Shown: one piece after another, positions 36,111 to 45,170 of the stretch
Numbering within the stretch: the stretch's first letter is position 1
How the letters are laid out: every line of letters begins with the position of its first letter
Assembly (NCBI RefSeq): GCF_000760595.1
Contig: NZ_BBNM01000001.1
Coordinates: 62,001 to 126,000 of the forward strand
Direction of reading: 5' to 3'
DNA: 64,000 bases
Origin: Acinetobacter soli
GTDB taxonomy: Bacteria; Pseudomonadota; Gammaproteobacteria; Pseudomonadales; Moraxellaceae
The notes under the pieces: generated by a model
Told to the model about the DNA's origin: nothing
The model's input: only the letters and a program-made list of their open reading frames with translations
Database searches by the model: none
Made by a program: the position numbers and the translations under genes

Positions 36111-36734
36111 CTATGATCCGTTTACACTCATAAATTGAGTATCTAAAAGCGGAAAAATCCATTCATAGTTTACATCTGAACGCTGTACATCAATCTTAAG
36201 CCCTCGCGGCAGGCGCTGCATGCTGGTAGGCTGACTTAAATCTGCACCCGCCTCAGGCCACTGGTTGAGTATCTGCGGATTCAACACGGTTATTCGAAAT
36301 TGATCTACATTTTTGAGCAGTACACTCGATTCTGGCTGCTCGTTGTTGGTGATATTCAGGCTACGGTATTTCAACCGATATACCATCTTTTCACTGGGTA
36401 CATAACGATATTCAATACGTTCGTATGGCGCGAGGCCCTCTTTGAGCGGATCACTCACTCCTGCCTTGCTAAATTGCAAACTGGTATCACTCAGGCTGAG
36501 TGCAGGCCGGATTTGTCCGTTGATATTGGCAGTCATCGGGATGAGCTGCAGTGAATCTCGAAGTATAATTTGATAGGCATCTTGCAACTCAAAAATCTGA
36601 AGCTCATGTTGCTGGTTGCGTTCCTTGGTCTTAATCAGATAGTCAAAAATTTTCCAGCCCAATGCAGAAAGAACCGCAAAAATCGCAATCGCCACCAAGA
36701 GCTCAACCAGCGTAAATCCCGATCTTTTTTTCAT
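36111..36734 (-). CDS. gspJ: Type II secretion minor pseudopilin GspJ
   Basis: The 207-residue protein starts with MKKRSGFTLVELLVAIAIF, the prepilin-peptidase site (Gly before FTLVE) and the hydrophobic helix. The globular domain is that of GspJ, and its length fits. It forms the pseudopilus tip with GspI and GspK. The start overlaps the end of gspI by four bases (ATGA), and gspK follows after 16 bases, so translation is coupled or nearly so. Confidence 0.93.
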   Translation of the reverse strand: MKKRSGFTLVELLVAIAIFAVLSALGWKIFDYLIKTKERNQQHELQIFELQDAYQIILRDSLQLIPMTANINGQIRPALSLSDTSLQFSKAGVSDPLKEGLAPYERIEYRYVPSEKMVYRLKYRSLNITNNEQPESSVLLKNVDQFRITVLNPQILNQWPEAGADLSQPTSMQRLPRGLKIDVQRSDVNYEWIFPLLDTQFMSVNGS

Positions 36735-37117
36735 GAGACGTTTTCTTTAGGTGGATAATTGAAAAACACCATATGCGTAATTCCCGCTTCAACTTTGTTT
36801 TGCTGAGGATCAAAGCGGCTGATCTGAATTTCAATCCGCTGTACGTTTGGACTAATCGTCGTCTGTGCAGTTTTATCGACTTGCCACGTTTCACCCTGAG
36901 ACGTCACTTGCTTTGAGGATGTGCCTTGCATCCATTCACGATTAATTTGCATCATGGCGGCTTCGTTCATTGCCACGAATTGTGCTTTGGTTCTTAATAC
37001 GGCATTGGCTGTAGACTGAGTATACTGCATACCGAGCTTAGTCAAGGCCACTGCAGCGGTTGCAAAAATCGCGAGCGCCACCATCACTTCTAATAATGTA
37101 AACCCTTTAGTTTTCAT
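36731..37117 (-). CDS. gspI: Type II secretion minor pseudopilin GspI
   Basis: The 128-residue protein has the prepilin site KGFTLLEVMVALAIF, with Glu5 after processing, and the short globular domain typical of GspI. GspI nucleates the tip complex with GspJ and GspK. It overlaps gspH by 11 bases and gspJ by 4 bases, consistent with a tightly packed operon. Confidence 0.92.
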   Translation of the reverse strand: MKTKGFTLLEVMVALAIFATAAVALTKLGMQYTQSTANAVLRTKAQFVAMNEAAMMQINREWMQGTSSKQVTSQGETWQVDKTAQTTISPNVQRIEIQISRFDPQQNKVEAGITHMVFFNYPPKENVS

Positions 37118-37652
37118 TTATTTTACCCAAGTGATCTACTTCAATTTCTGCACCGACTGGTGTCTGGGCAGAATAAAACTGGATGCGAACAGGTTTAACT
37201 TCGCCATTTCCTAACCAGACCAACTGAGGCGCCTGTTGCCCCACCAGATCCTGATTCGATGCGGCACGATAATCGTAATCTACAGGCCGAATTTGAAAGC
37301 TGACATTGGTAGGCAATGAGCGCACTGGAAGGTCTTTGTAGACTTGCCATTTGTTATTGGCCTGAATGACGGTTTGAGCAGACGGTTCTATGTACTCAAG
37401 TATCTGGTAGCCAAATGGGCGTACATCGGTTTGTGGAAGTGTTGCCAGTGCTAGAATTCGCCCCTGATCTGTAGCTTCGCGATTAATACGCTGTAAATCC
37501 AAGAGAAAGAACTCGCGCGCCTGCATGGCTTTACGCTGATCTACACCACTTATATTCAAAACAATCAGTGACGCTAAAATTCCAACAATTACAATGACCA
37601 CCATCAGCTCGACCAAGGTAAAACCGGACTGCCGCAGTGGTTTATTGTTCAT
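37107..37652 (-). CDS. gspH: Type II secretion minor pseudopilin GspH
   Basis: The 181-residue protein opens with QSGFTLVELMVVIVIVGILA, the type IV prepilin-like signal with Glu5, and continues with the helix of GspH followed by a beta-rich domain. It links the tip (GspI-J-K) to the major pseudopilin shaft. It is the first gene of gspHIJK and lies 9 bases after the TetR regulator gene, with which it may share a transcript. The rest of the secretion machine (gspC-G, L-N) is not in this window. Confidence 0.9.
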   Translation of the reverse strand: MNNKPLRQSGFTLVELMVVIVIVGILASLIVLNISGVDQRKAMQAREFFLLDLQRINREATDQGRILALATLPQTDVRPFGYQILEYIEPSAQTVIQANNKWQVYKDLPVRSLPTNVSFQIRPVDYDYRAASNQDLVGQQAPQLVWLGNGEVKPVRIQFYSAQTPVGAEIEVDHLGKINEN

Positions 37653-37661
37653 GTGGATACT

Positions 37662-38273
37662 CTAAACAAAATGAGGTTCTTGAAGATGTTTTGGAAGCGC
37701 CAATGCCTGATCAATATAGGCCACGCGTAAAGTATCGCGAGATCCTAAATAGCGCTGATAAAAACTCGAATTTAAAATAGCCGCTGCGCCATGGGTCAGC
37801 GACCAAATTGCAGCCAAATAGTCCCGCACCGGCATGGTACTATGAATTTCTTCAAGATATTTTTCAGTCATGTTGATGATGATTCTCAAGCGCTGTTTGC
37901 GCACCTGATACAACTCTTGAAACAGATGATAAATTCCCTGACCAGTAGTCGATAAGCGTTCTTCGATTTGATGAAATAACACTGTACGTTCGGGGTGATG
38001 TAAATGATGCAACATAAAGAATGCCAGATGCTCTGGAAAGGTTTTTTCTTTGTCCTGTACCATTTCTAGCAACATGCGCTCATTACGGACAATGAGCAGC
38101 ATATACAATTCATCTTTACTCTGAAAATGCTTGTACAGCGTTCCTTTGGCGAGATCCAGTTCAGCAGCCAAGGCATCAAGTGTCATACCGGCTTCTCCAT
38201 TGTCGAGAAGAAGTTGCTCTGCCACTTCAAATATTAATGCTTCTCTTGCCCTGAACTGAGCTTGTCGATCCAT
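37662..38273 (-). CDS. TetR-family transcriptional regulator
   Basis: The 203-residue regulator has an N-terminal TetR helix-turn-helix at about residues 9-55 (GMTLDALAAELDLAKGTLYKHF, shown in part) and an all-helical ligand domain with several His residues (LHHLHHPERTV). The frame is open to a GTG at 38279, but the ATG at 38273 (MDRQAQF) is the better start. It is 9 bases upstream of gspH, and no inverted-repeat operator was recognised near it. The ligand and target are unknown; regulation of the adjacent gsp genes is possible but unproved. Confidence 0.85.
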   Translation of the reverse strand: MDRQAQFRAREALIFEVAEQLLLDNGEAGMTLDALAAELDLAKGTLYKHFQSKDELYMLLIVRNERMLLEMVQDKEKTFPEHLAFFMLHHLHHPERTVLFHQIEERLSTTGQGIYHLFQELYQVRKQRLRIIINMTEKYLEEIHSTMPVRDYLAAIWSLTHGAAAILNSSFYQRYLGSRDTLRVAYIDQALALPKHLQEPHFV

Positions 38274-38311
38274 CTTCACGCCGTCACTCGCTTATCTATG
38301 TCATTTTAAAG

Positions 38312-39085
38312 TTATGTGTTTGCAAGGAGATTTTCAAAATTTTGACGTGTAATCAATGCAATCTCCTCGAGTGATTTATCATATACATCACTCAACGCTT
38401 TGGCTACATATGGCACGTATTTTGGTTCATTTGATTTACCGCGATACGGTACTGGCGCAAGATATGGACTGTCGGTTTCAATCAGCAGACGATCAAGCGG
38501 CACTTGTTTGGCAACATCGCGTAAATCTTGCGCATTTTTAAACGATACAATTCCCGAGAACGAAATATAATAACCGCAGTCCAAAGCAGCTTTAGCGGTT
38601 TCCCAGTCTTCGGTAAAACAGTGCAAAATACCGTGTGACGATTGCTCTGCACGAATGATATCAATGGTATCGGTCTTGGCAGAGCGTGTATGCACCACCA
38701 CAGGCTTTCCAACCTGTTTGGATGCCTGCAAATGTCGCGCAAAACAGGCCTTTTGCTGATCGACGAATTCCGCACTGTGATAATAGTCGAGCCCTGTTTC
38801 ACCAAGTGCCCAGACTTTTTCAGGTTGAGCCAATTCGACCAAATACTCTGTCGTTGCTCGTGCCATGACTTCAACATCTTCACACGGATGCACCCCTACG
38901 GTATACCCGACATCTTCATGACGCGCTGCAATCGCTGATAATGCGATATGGTCATCAAGATCGACAGAGATGCTCATAAATTTAGATACACCTGCCGCGC
39001 GCGCTTCGTTTAGTGCCTGATCCAAATCGCCACCATATGGCGTTAAGTCGAGCATGGTTAAATGACAATGCGTATCTACAAACAC
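38312..39085 (-). CDS. TatD-family metal-dependent hydrolase
   Basis: The 257-residue TIM-barrel hydrolase has the metal ligands in DTHCHLTMLDL (His-X-His), GETGLDYYHS (Glu), VVVHTRSAKTDT, GILHCFTED and LIETDSPYLAP (Asp). TatD proteins act as metal-dependent deoxyribonucleases in DNA repair or tRNA trimming. This one sits downstream of holB and the PilZ gene, the order found in many gammaproteobacteria (YcfH type). The start is GTG at 39085 with AGGAAAG just upstream; there is no ATG nearby in frame. Confidence 0.92.
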   Translation of the reverse strand: MFVDTHCHLTMLDLTPYGGDLDQALNEARAAGVSKFMSISVDLDDHIALSAIAARHEDVGYTVGVHPCEDVEVMARATTEYLVELAQPEKVWALGETGLDYYHSAEFVDQQKACFARHLQASKQVGKPVVVHTRSAKTDTIDIIRAEQSSHGILHCFTEDWETAKAALDCGYYISFSGIVSFKNAQDLRDVAKQVPLDRLLIETDSPYLAPVPYRGKSNEPKYVPYVAKALSDVYDKSLEEIALITRQNFENLLANT

Positions 39086-39100
39086 AATTCTTTCCTAAAA

Positions 39101-39445
39101 CTACATGGTAAAATTTGAGCGATCTGAGGACATACTACCTGCCAAAATTTTTTCGGCTTCAGTTTTATAGTATATACCTCGCTCTCCAGAGAGCTGTATG
39201 GCAAACCCTTGTGGTTTGATTCCAGCTTGCTTACGAGAAATCCAAATGACTTTTCCCGTAAGTGGAATTTTCAGTGTTTGTTCAGGCAAGGTTGCAAGAA
39301 CAAATATCTCTTCGCCTAACGTGACTGATTCTCTAGAAGGGATAAACAAGCCGCCATCTTGTACAAAATGCATGTAACTGGCTTGCAAGGTTGCCCGATC
39401 CGGAATGTGCACATGAATCAGGCCGCCACTAATTCTCGATTCCAT
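39101..39445 (-). CDS. PilZ-domain protein
   Basis: The 114-residue protein is a single PilZ domain with the layout of the type IV pilus protein PilZ: GGLIHVHIPDR, the GGLFIPS segment, and VIWISRKQAGIKPQGFAIQL. The RxxxR and D/NxSxxG c-di-GMP motifs of other PilZ domains are not complete, as in PilZ proper, so it is probably a pilus-biogenesis factor that does not bind c-di-GMP. I choose the ATG at 39445 with GGGAG upstream. It follows holB by two bases, as in Pseudomonas. Confidence 0.82.
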   Translation of the reverse strand: MESRISGGLIHVHIPDRATLQASYMHFVQDGGLFIPSRESVTLGEEIFVLATLPEQTLKIPLTGKVIWISRKQAGIKPQGFAIQLSGERGIYYKTEAEKILAGSMSSDRSNFTM

Positions 39446-39447
39446 GT

Positions 39448-40434
39448 TCAACTCCCATTAACGTTCATGAGCTGAATAAACAATTGATCGATCACAAGAT
39501 TGGTTTGAACATTCTGTCCGATCAATTGTTTTGAATGCTGGATCTGCGCATAAAGATCAAAGAGTTGTTCAAGTGCATACTCACCCGACAGTTCCTTAAA
39601 GTCCAAATCAATATTCTTAGGATCCTGATTTAGCTTGACACAAATTAAATCACCCAACAAGTATTCAAACATGATCAGCGAATCTGCCGCCGCTAGCTCT
39701 TTTTGCCACTTCGATGCAATCATCAAGGGCATATTTTTCTGTTTGACCAGTTTAATCCAGTCAGATACAAAATCACGGCGCTTATTAAACCAGTCAGCTT
39801 CTGCAAGCTCTATCGCCTTGAGCGGCATGTCATTGCTCAAATTTAACAGAAGCTGAATTTCTGCTGGATCGAGCGTTGGTAGTTGTTCGCTTAAATAGTC
39901 CTGTGCCTGATCAAAGGTCATTCGATCCAGTGAAAAATGCTGAAGGCGACTTCGAATGGTTGCCGGAAGCTTCAGATAATGATCGGCAATCAAGATAATC
40001 AATACTTTCTCGCCGGGTTCTTCAAGCGTTTTCAGTAGTGCATTTGCAGACGCGATATTTAAAGCCTCTGCTGGCTCAATCACAATAACGCGCCAGCCAT
40101 CGACGGTTTGCTGCACAAACGGCAGCAGATCGCGGATTTTTTCAATCTTGATTTTAGCATTTTGTTTTTTATTGTCGTCATCGGTAGTGATATACACATA
40201 ATTTGGATGAGTATCCGATTTAAGCCACTGACAACTGATGCATTCACCGCACGCACCTTCTGGTTTTTTTTGCGTGCACAGCACCCAGCTTAAAAAATGC
40301 AATGCAAAAGCGTGTTTGCCACTGCCCGACTTTCCATAAAATAACAGGCCATGACCCAATTGAGGGAAACGTCCTGTGAGCGATTTCCACACTGTAGCTT
40401 GCCAAGGATAAACCTTTGCTTGATGCTGTTTCAC
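39448..40434 (-). CDS. holB: DNA polymerase III subunit delta'
   Basis: HolB is the stator subunit of the clamp loader. The 328-residue protein has the P-loop-like GKSGSGKHAFALHFL (residues about 34-48), a zinc-binding Cys cluster (CTQKKPEGACGECISC) and the AAA+ segments LLKTLEEPGEKVLII and IRSRLQHFSL. The start is GTG at 40434; no in-frame ATG is available upstream. It is the first gene of the holB-pilZ-tatD run. The tmk gene usually upstream is absent here; kdsB lies upstream instead. Confidence 0.93.
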   Translation of the reverse strand: MKQHQAKVYPWQATVWKSLTGRFPQLGHGLLFYGKSGSGKHAFALHFLSWVLCTQKKPEGACGECISCQWLKSDTHPNYVYITTDDDNKKQNAKIKIEKIRDLLPFVQQTVDGWRVIVIEPAEALNIASANALLKTLEEPGEKVLIILIADHYLKLPATIRSRLQHFSLDRMTFDQAQDYLSEQLPTLDPAEIQLLLNLSNDMPLKAIELAEADWFNKRRDFVSDWIKLVKQKNMPLMIASKWQKELAAADSLIMFEYLLGDLICVKLNQDPKNIDLDFKELSGEYALEQLFDLYAQIQHSKQLIGQNVQTNLVIDQLFIQLMNVNGS

Positions 40435-40448
40435 GCCATCATTTCCAA

Positions 40449-41210
40449 TTAATCAAAATATGAAACAGGCAATGCGTTTAAACGCGCCAGATCTTCAGGT
40501 GTATCCACACCCGGTGGAAGTGCACTGTCTGCAACAGCAATGGCAATACGATGTCCATTTTCGAGTACACGAAGCTGCTCCAAACTCTCAAGTTTCTCAA
40601 GCACACCTTGCGACCATTTCACATATTCTTGTAACAGGCTCACGCGATACGCATACAAACCCAAGTGACGGTAAGCGTGATCAAAACTTGATGAAACCTG
40701 TTTCTGAGCTGCAGCACGGTCGTACGGTATTGTGGCGCGACTAAAATACAGGGCTTCTTGCACATTGTTCATGACTACTTTGACAATACTGTCACGCTCG
40801 AACTCATCTAAAGAATGAATCGACTCACATAAAGTCGACATCGAGCAATCTGGCTTAGCCACCAACAGTGATGCGACCTGTTGCACCAGTGCTGCAGGTA
40901 AGAGCGGCTCGTCGCCTTGAACATTGACAATAATATCGTCTTTGCCCCAGCCCTTAATACGTGCTACTTCACTTAATCGATCTGTTCCTGATGGATGAGC
41001 AGGATTGGTCATGACCACATCGATTTGCTCTGCACGACAGACTTCGGCAATTCGCTCATCATCGGTTGCAACGCATAGATCATCAAAACCCTCTACTTTT
41101 TTGGCCTGATCAACCACACGTAAGATCATCGGACGCCCATGAATCTCAAGCAATGGCTTTCCAGGCAAACGAGTACTGGAAAATCGAGCCGGGATGACAA
41201 TATGTTTCAT
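40449..41210 (-). CDS. kdsB: 3-deoxy-manno-octulosonate cytidylyltransferase
   Basis: KdsB activates Kdo as CMP-Kdo for lipid A core assembly. The 253-residue protein has the nucleotidyltransferase N-terminus [18 protein letters not shown] and the conserved NVQGDEPLL with metal-binding Asp. RHLGLYAYR follows further on, and the end [13 protein letters not shown] is typical. The order msbA-lpxK-kdsB fits an LPS/LOS supply operon. It is separated from lpxK by about 10 bases and from holB by 14, so the LPS and replication genes may share a transcript. Confidence 0.95.
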   Translation of the reverse strand: MKHIVIPARFSSTRLPGKPLLEIHGRPMILRVVDQAKKVEGFDDLCVATDDERIAEVCRAEQIDVVMTNPAHPSGTDRLSEVARIKGWGKDDIIVNVQGDEPLLPAALVQQVASLLVAKPDCSMSTLCESIHSLDEFERDSIVKVVMNNVQEALYFSRATIPYDRAAAQKQVSSSFDHAYRHLGLYAYRVSLLQEYVKWSQGVLEKLESLEQLRVLENGHRIAIAVADSALPPGVDTPEDLARLNALPVSYFD

Positions 41211-41219
41211 ATGAATGTC

Positions 41220-42227
41220 CTAAGAAAAGCGAATTCCAAGTGTTGTAAGCTGCTCTTCAAGCAAAGTGTAGCAGGCGTCGGATAAAACTGCCTCGACGGG
41301 AACCACCCAAATTTTTCGACTAAATTCCGGGTGCTGTTTTAGTAAGGGCAGTAATTTTACAGCATCTTTTTCAGTGGTAATAATGGCGTGCCGATCCTCA
41401 AATTCAAGATCTGCCAGTTGGTAGTCGTGATGATCTGGGAACTCATGACATTGAAAATCATGGATTCCCATCGACTCTAAAGTGGTATAAAACCGCTGCG
41501 GAAAACCAATCCCCACCACTGCATAAAAACTCTCATGAGGATTAAAAAGAGAGACATCATGGGTAGGCGACATTAAATAAGGTTCACTTGGCTGTAAAAA
41601 CATATTCAACGGCGACTCAGACGCATGACCATGCTCGATTACTGTCGCGCCAACCAAGCGCTGTTTGGACTCCCGTAGAAATCCTTCGGGCAATAATTTT
41701 TCATTGCCCAAACCGCGGTTTAAATCCAGTACAATCCACTCCAGATCACGTGCCAGCGCCCAGTGCTGTAATCCATCATCACTAATAATCAGATCAAGCT
41801 GATGATGTTTGATGAGTAATTCGGTTGATGCTTGACGATTCGGGCCGACAGCCATCGGCACATGGGTAGACTGAACAATTAAACAAGGTTCATCACCCAC
41901 TTGTTCGGGTGTCGAGGTTTGAGTAACCAGCGCAGGAAATGGGCCTTCAGCACCATAACCCCGACTAATTACACCCACGCGGACGCCCTTGAGCTGCAAA
42001 TAGTTGACCAACCGAATCAGTAATGGCGTCTTGCCGCTTCCTCCTACCGTAATATTCCCAATCACCAGTACAGGTAGCGGCGCACGATATACCGATTTCA
42101 GTTTTGTATCGAATAAAGATTTATTTAGCTTTGAACCGGCACAATACAACCAAGACAGTGGACGCAGCAACACCAACCATTTGGCTTGACGGTTCCATGC
42201 ATCTTGAATGATCTGTGCCAGAGACAT
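41220..42227 (-). CDS. lpxK: Tetraacyldisaccharide 4'-kinase
   Basis: LpxK phosphorylates the 4' position of the lipid A disaccharide at the inner membrane. The 335-residue protein has an N-terminal amphipathic region, the P-loop GNITVGGSGKTPLLIRLV (residues about 57-74), and DDGLQHWALARDLEW, which carries the catalytic Asp and the His. The fixed spacing after msbA (6 bases) shows the usual msbA-lpxK pairing. With lpxB and kdsB it completes three steps of lipid A and Kdo synthesis in this window. Confidence 0.95.
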   Translation of the reverse strand: MSLAQIIQDAWNRQAKWLVLLRPLSWLYCAGSKLNKSLFDTKLKSVYRAPLPVLVIGNITVGGSGKTPLLIRLVNYLQLKGVRVGVISRGYGAEGPFPALVTQTSTPEQVGDEPCLIVQSTHVPMAVGPNRQASTELLIKHHQLDLIISDDGLQHWALARDLEWIVLDLNRGLGNEKLLPEGFLRESKQRLVGATVIEHGHASESPLNMFLQPSEPYLMSPTHDVSLFNPHESFYAVVGIGFPQRFYTTLESMGIHDFQCHEFPDHHDYQLADLEFEDRHAIITTEKDAVKLLPLLKQHPEFSRKIWVVPVEAVLSDACYTLLEEQLTTLGIRFS

Positions 42228-42233
42228 GAATCT

Positions 42234-43958
42234 TTATTCCTCAAAATTACGCTGATGCAACTGGAAGTAAGCGCCCTGTTTATCTAACAGCTCTTGATGT
42301 GTACCTTTTTCAACAATCTGTCCTTTATCCATCACCACAATCATGTCGGCATTTTCAATGGTGGACAGACGATGCGCAATCACCAGTGTGGTTCGATTTT
42401 GCATCGCTTCATCGAAAGCTTTTTGAATGAAATGCTCGGATTCATTATCTAGCGCACTGGTTGCTTCATCCAAAATCAAGATTGGCGCATTTTTTAAAAT
42501 CGCACGTGCAATGGCAATACGCTGGCGCTGACCGCCAGAAAGATTCAGGCCTTGAGCACCGAGTACCGTGTCGTAGCCTTGAGGTAAATTCATAATAAAT
42601 TCGTGCGCATAGGCGGCCTTTGCTGCCGCGATGATATCTTCATCTGCCGCACCTTCAAGCTGGCCATAAGCAATGTTTTCACGCACTGAACGGTTAAACA
42701 ACACCACCTGCTGATTCACCATCGCCACTTGCTGACGCAACACCGAGAGCTCAATATCACGAATTGGAATACCATCAAGATATAGTCCACCCGAAGTGGT
42801 TTCCTGAAAGCGAACCAACAAATTCACCAAAGAGGTTTTACCAGCCCCCGAACGACCAACCAAAGCAATGGTTTGGCCTGCCTGAATATCCAATGTAAAA
42901 TCTTGAATGGCCTTTACACCGGCTGCATATTCAAGTGTCACATGATCAAAGCGTACACCGCCTTCAAGTTTTGGCGTTAATACACCTTTATTTTCTTCTG
43001 TCGGCAAATCGAGTACTTCAAATACCGAATACGCCGCCGCAATACCGCGCTGAAGTTTTTCATTGACATCGGTCAAGTTCTTTACAGGCTTAGCCAAAAG
43101 TCCCGCTGCGGTAATATATGCCACAAACTCACCCGCAGAGGTATCGCCTAAAATTTGTGGACGAAGTGCCAACCATACAATCAAGCTCATCGCCATCGCC
43201 ATGACCAACTGAACCAGCGGGCTATTTAGATTTTGCACGATCACCATTTTCAAGCCGCGCTTTAAGTTGTCTTCAGATGACGTATAAAAACGCTTTTGTT
43301 CTGAAGCTTCACCTGCAAAGCTTTTGACCACGGCCTGACCCGCGATACTTTCTTGAACCACATGGTTCACATCGCCCATGGTGTTTTGCACCTGTATAGA
43401 CAGTTTACGCATGCGCTTCGATGCTTTACGCACCAAAAAGCCAATAATCGGCATAAAAATAAAGATACATAGCGTAAGACGCCAGTTGGTGTAGAGCAGA
43501 TAACCCAATAACCCCATGGTCACCAAACCATCTTTCACCATAATTTTTAATGATTCAGAGGAAGCTGCCGTGAGTTGCTCGACGTTGTACATGATCTTGG
43601 CAGAGATATGCCCAGAGGAATTGTCGAGGTAGTACTGCGAGGGCAGACGCATAAGTTTGGCATAAACTTCTTGTCGAATACTAAAAATGAGTCGACGCGA
43701 AATCACCGCAGTGTAGTATCCACCCATAAATAAGCCAAGACCACGGAAGAAGACCAGTAATACAATTAGCAAAGGAAACCAGTCTAAGTCTTCTCGACTA
43801 CCGAGTTGAATGGCATCAATAATATATTTTAAGAGTTTTGCGACTGATACTTCGGTTGCGGCATTTAAACCAAAACCAATCAGCACCAACAAAGCGATAC
43901 CCCAATAAGGTTTTAAATAGGATATTAGACGTATATAAACCTTAAAATCTTGCTTCAC
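42234..43958 (-). CDS. msbA: Lipid A export ATP-binding/permease protein MsbA
   Basis: MsbA flips core-lipid A across the inner membrane. The 574-residue half-transporter has six membrane helices in the first 310 residues. A complete ABC domain follows: Walker A GRSGAGKTSLVNLL, signature LSGGQRQRIAIARAIL, Walker B ILILDEATSALD and the switch His in IAHRLSTIE. The start is GTG at 43958 with AGAGG ten bases upstream; the next ATG lies well inside the first membrane domain. It is the first gene of a long minus-strand run (msbA to gspK). Confidence 0.95.
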   Translation of the reverse strand: MKQDFKVYIRLISYLKPYWGIALLVLIGFGLNAATEVSVAKLLKYIIDAIQLGSREDLDWFPLLIVLLVFFRGLGLFMGGYYTAVISRRLIFSIRQEVYAKLMRLPSQYYLDNSSGHISAKIMYNVEQLTAASSESLKIMVKDGLVTMGLLGYLLYTNWRLTLCIFIFMPIIGFLVRKASKRMRKLSIQVQNTMGDVNHVVQESIAGQAVVKSFAGEASEQKRFYTSSEDNLKRGLKMVIVQNLNSPLVQLVMAMAMSLIVWLALRPQILGDTSAGEFVAYITAAGLLAKPVKNLTDVNEKLQRGIAAAYSVFEVLDLPTEENKGVLTPKLEGGVRFDHVTLEYAAGVKAIQDFTLDIQAGQTIALVGRSGAGKTSLVNLLVRFQETTSGGLYLDGIPIRDIELSVLRQQVAMVNQQVVLFNRSVRENIAYGQLEGAADEDIIAAAKAAYAHEFIMNLPQGYDTVLGAQGLNLSGGQRQRIAIARAILKNAPILILDEATSALDNESEHFIQKAFDEAMQNRTTLVIAHRLSTIENADMIVVMDKGQIVEKGTHQELLDKQGAYFQLHQRNFEE

Positions 43959-44279
43959 TCAATCAACCTCTAATTCGGCACTAGCATAATATCAAGTAGT
44001 GCTTAGCGTTCCTTAGCTTGCTTCACTCATCTCGATGAGCCAACAACAGCAGTGTAAACCACCAGCATTCACCTTGAACAAATAAACATACTAGATGCGA
44101 GCTGGAGTTTAACATACTTCAATACTTGCACCGTATGGTTTTGGTGGCAGATGTTGTTGTCTTAAGCTTAAAAAAGTATGAATTTTCAATAAAAATAAGG
44201 CATCAATACCGTTCATATCGACGCCTTATTTCATACATAAAAGCTATAGCAAATCAGTCCGCGTATTTAAACCAAATAA
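43959..44279. other. Intergenic region between parB and msbA
   Basis: About 320 bases hold the parB terminator at 44190-44232 and the msbA leader. Within the leader, GCACTA/TAGTGC (43978-43983 and 43997-44002) could form a short hairpin about 20 bases before the msbA start. No RNA gene or repeat was recognised in the rest. Confidence 0.45.
44190..44232 (-). terminator. Rho-independent terminator after parB
   Basis: On the minus strand AAATAAGGCGTCGAT pairs with ATTGATGCCTTATTT over 15 bp with two G-U pairs, followed by TTTATTG. It stands about 50 bases after the parB stop codon. Confidence 0.8.
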
Positions 44280-45170
44280 TTACGCATCTGGCAAACACAG
44301 GGTGAGAATACCATCTAGCTCATCAAGTGAATGGTACTGAATCACCAACTTACCTTTACCTTGTTTGTTGTGATCAATTTTAACCTGAGCACCAAAACGC
44401 TCAGATAAACGCTGGGTTAATTGCTCAATATCTGGTGGTGTTGCCTCTTTAGGCTTTGACTGTTTCGGCTGATTCCACTCGCGAACCAACTGTTCGGTTT
44501 GACGAACCGACAGGTTTTTATCAATGATGACTTTTGCAATCGCAATTTGATCTTTTGCCTTCAAGGCCAGAATGGCACGGGCATGACCCATATCGAGTTG
44601 CCCTTCTTGCATGAAGTCTTTAATCACATCATCGAGACTGAGTAAACGCAGAAGATTGCTGACTGTTGTTCTTGCCTTGCCCACCGTTTCAGCAATTTCC
44701 TGATGACTCAGACCAAATTCGTCATGAAAGCGTTGCAATGCCAAGGCTTGATCAATTGGATTGAGATCTTGACGCTGGATATTTTCAATCAGAGCCAATG
44801 CAATGGCAACCTGATCATTTAAATCACGAACAATTGCAGGAACCTGTTTTAATCCAGCCAACTGTGCTGCACGCCAGCGACGCTCACCCGCGATAATTTC
44901 ATAACTAAACTGATCATCTTGAATCGGACGAATCACGATCGGCTGCATCACACCATGTTTTTCAATTGATGCTGCAAGCTCTTTTAAATCTTGTTCTTGA
45001 ATAAATCGGCGTGGTTGATACTCACCACGCTTTAACAGATCAACATCGACTTGTTTCAGCTGACCATGATCAATTGCCTGTGCTTCAAGCTGGAGTTTTT
45101 CTTTTTGAATCGAACCAAGTAATGCATCGAGTCCGCGACCTTTTGCCAAACCTCGTTTTTTTGTGGTCAT
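44280..45170 (-). CDS. parB: Chromosome partitioning protein ParB
   Basis: ParB binds parS sites and spreads along DNA as a CTP-dependent clamp. The 296-residue protein has the N-terminal LAKGRGLDALLGS tail that touches ParA. The CTP-binding box GERRWRAAQLAG lies near residue 95-106, the helix-turn-helix TVGKARTTVSNLLRLLSL at about 160-180, and a C-terminal dimer domain ends it. The parA gene overlaps it by four bases. No parS site with the full consensus palindrome was recognised in this window. Confidence 0.95.
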   Translation of the reverse strand: MTTKKRGLAKGRGLDALLGSIQKEKLQLEAQAIDHGQLKQVDVDLLKRGEYQPRRFIQEQDLKELAASIEKHGVMQPIVIRPIQDDQFSYEIIAGERRWRAAQLAGLKQVPAIVRDLNDQVAIALALIENIQRQDLNPIDQALALQRFHDEFGLSHQEIAETVGKARTTVSNLLRLLSLDDVIKDFMQEGQLDMGHARAILALKAKDQIAIAKVIIDKNLSVRQTEQLVREWNQPKQSKPKEATPPDIEQLTQRLSERFGAQVKIDHNKQGKGKLVIQYHSLDELDGILTLCLPDA

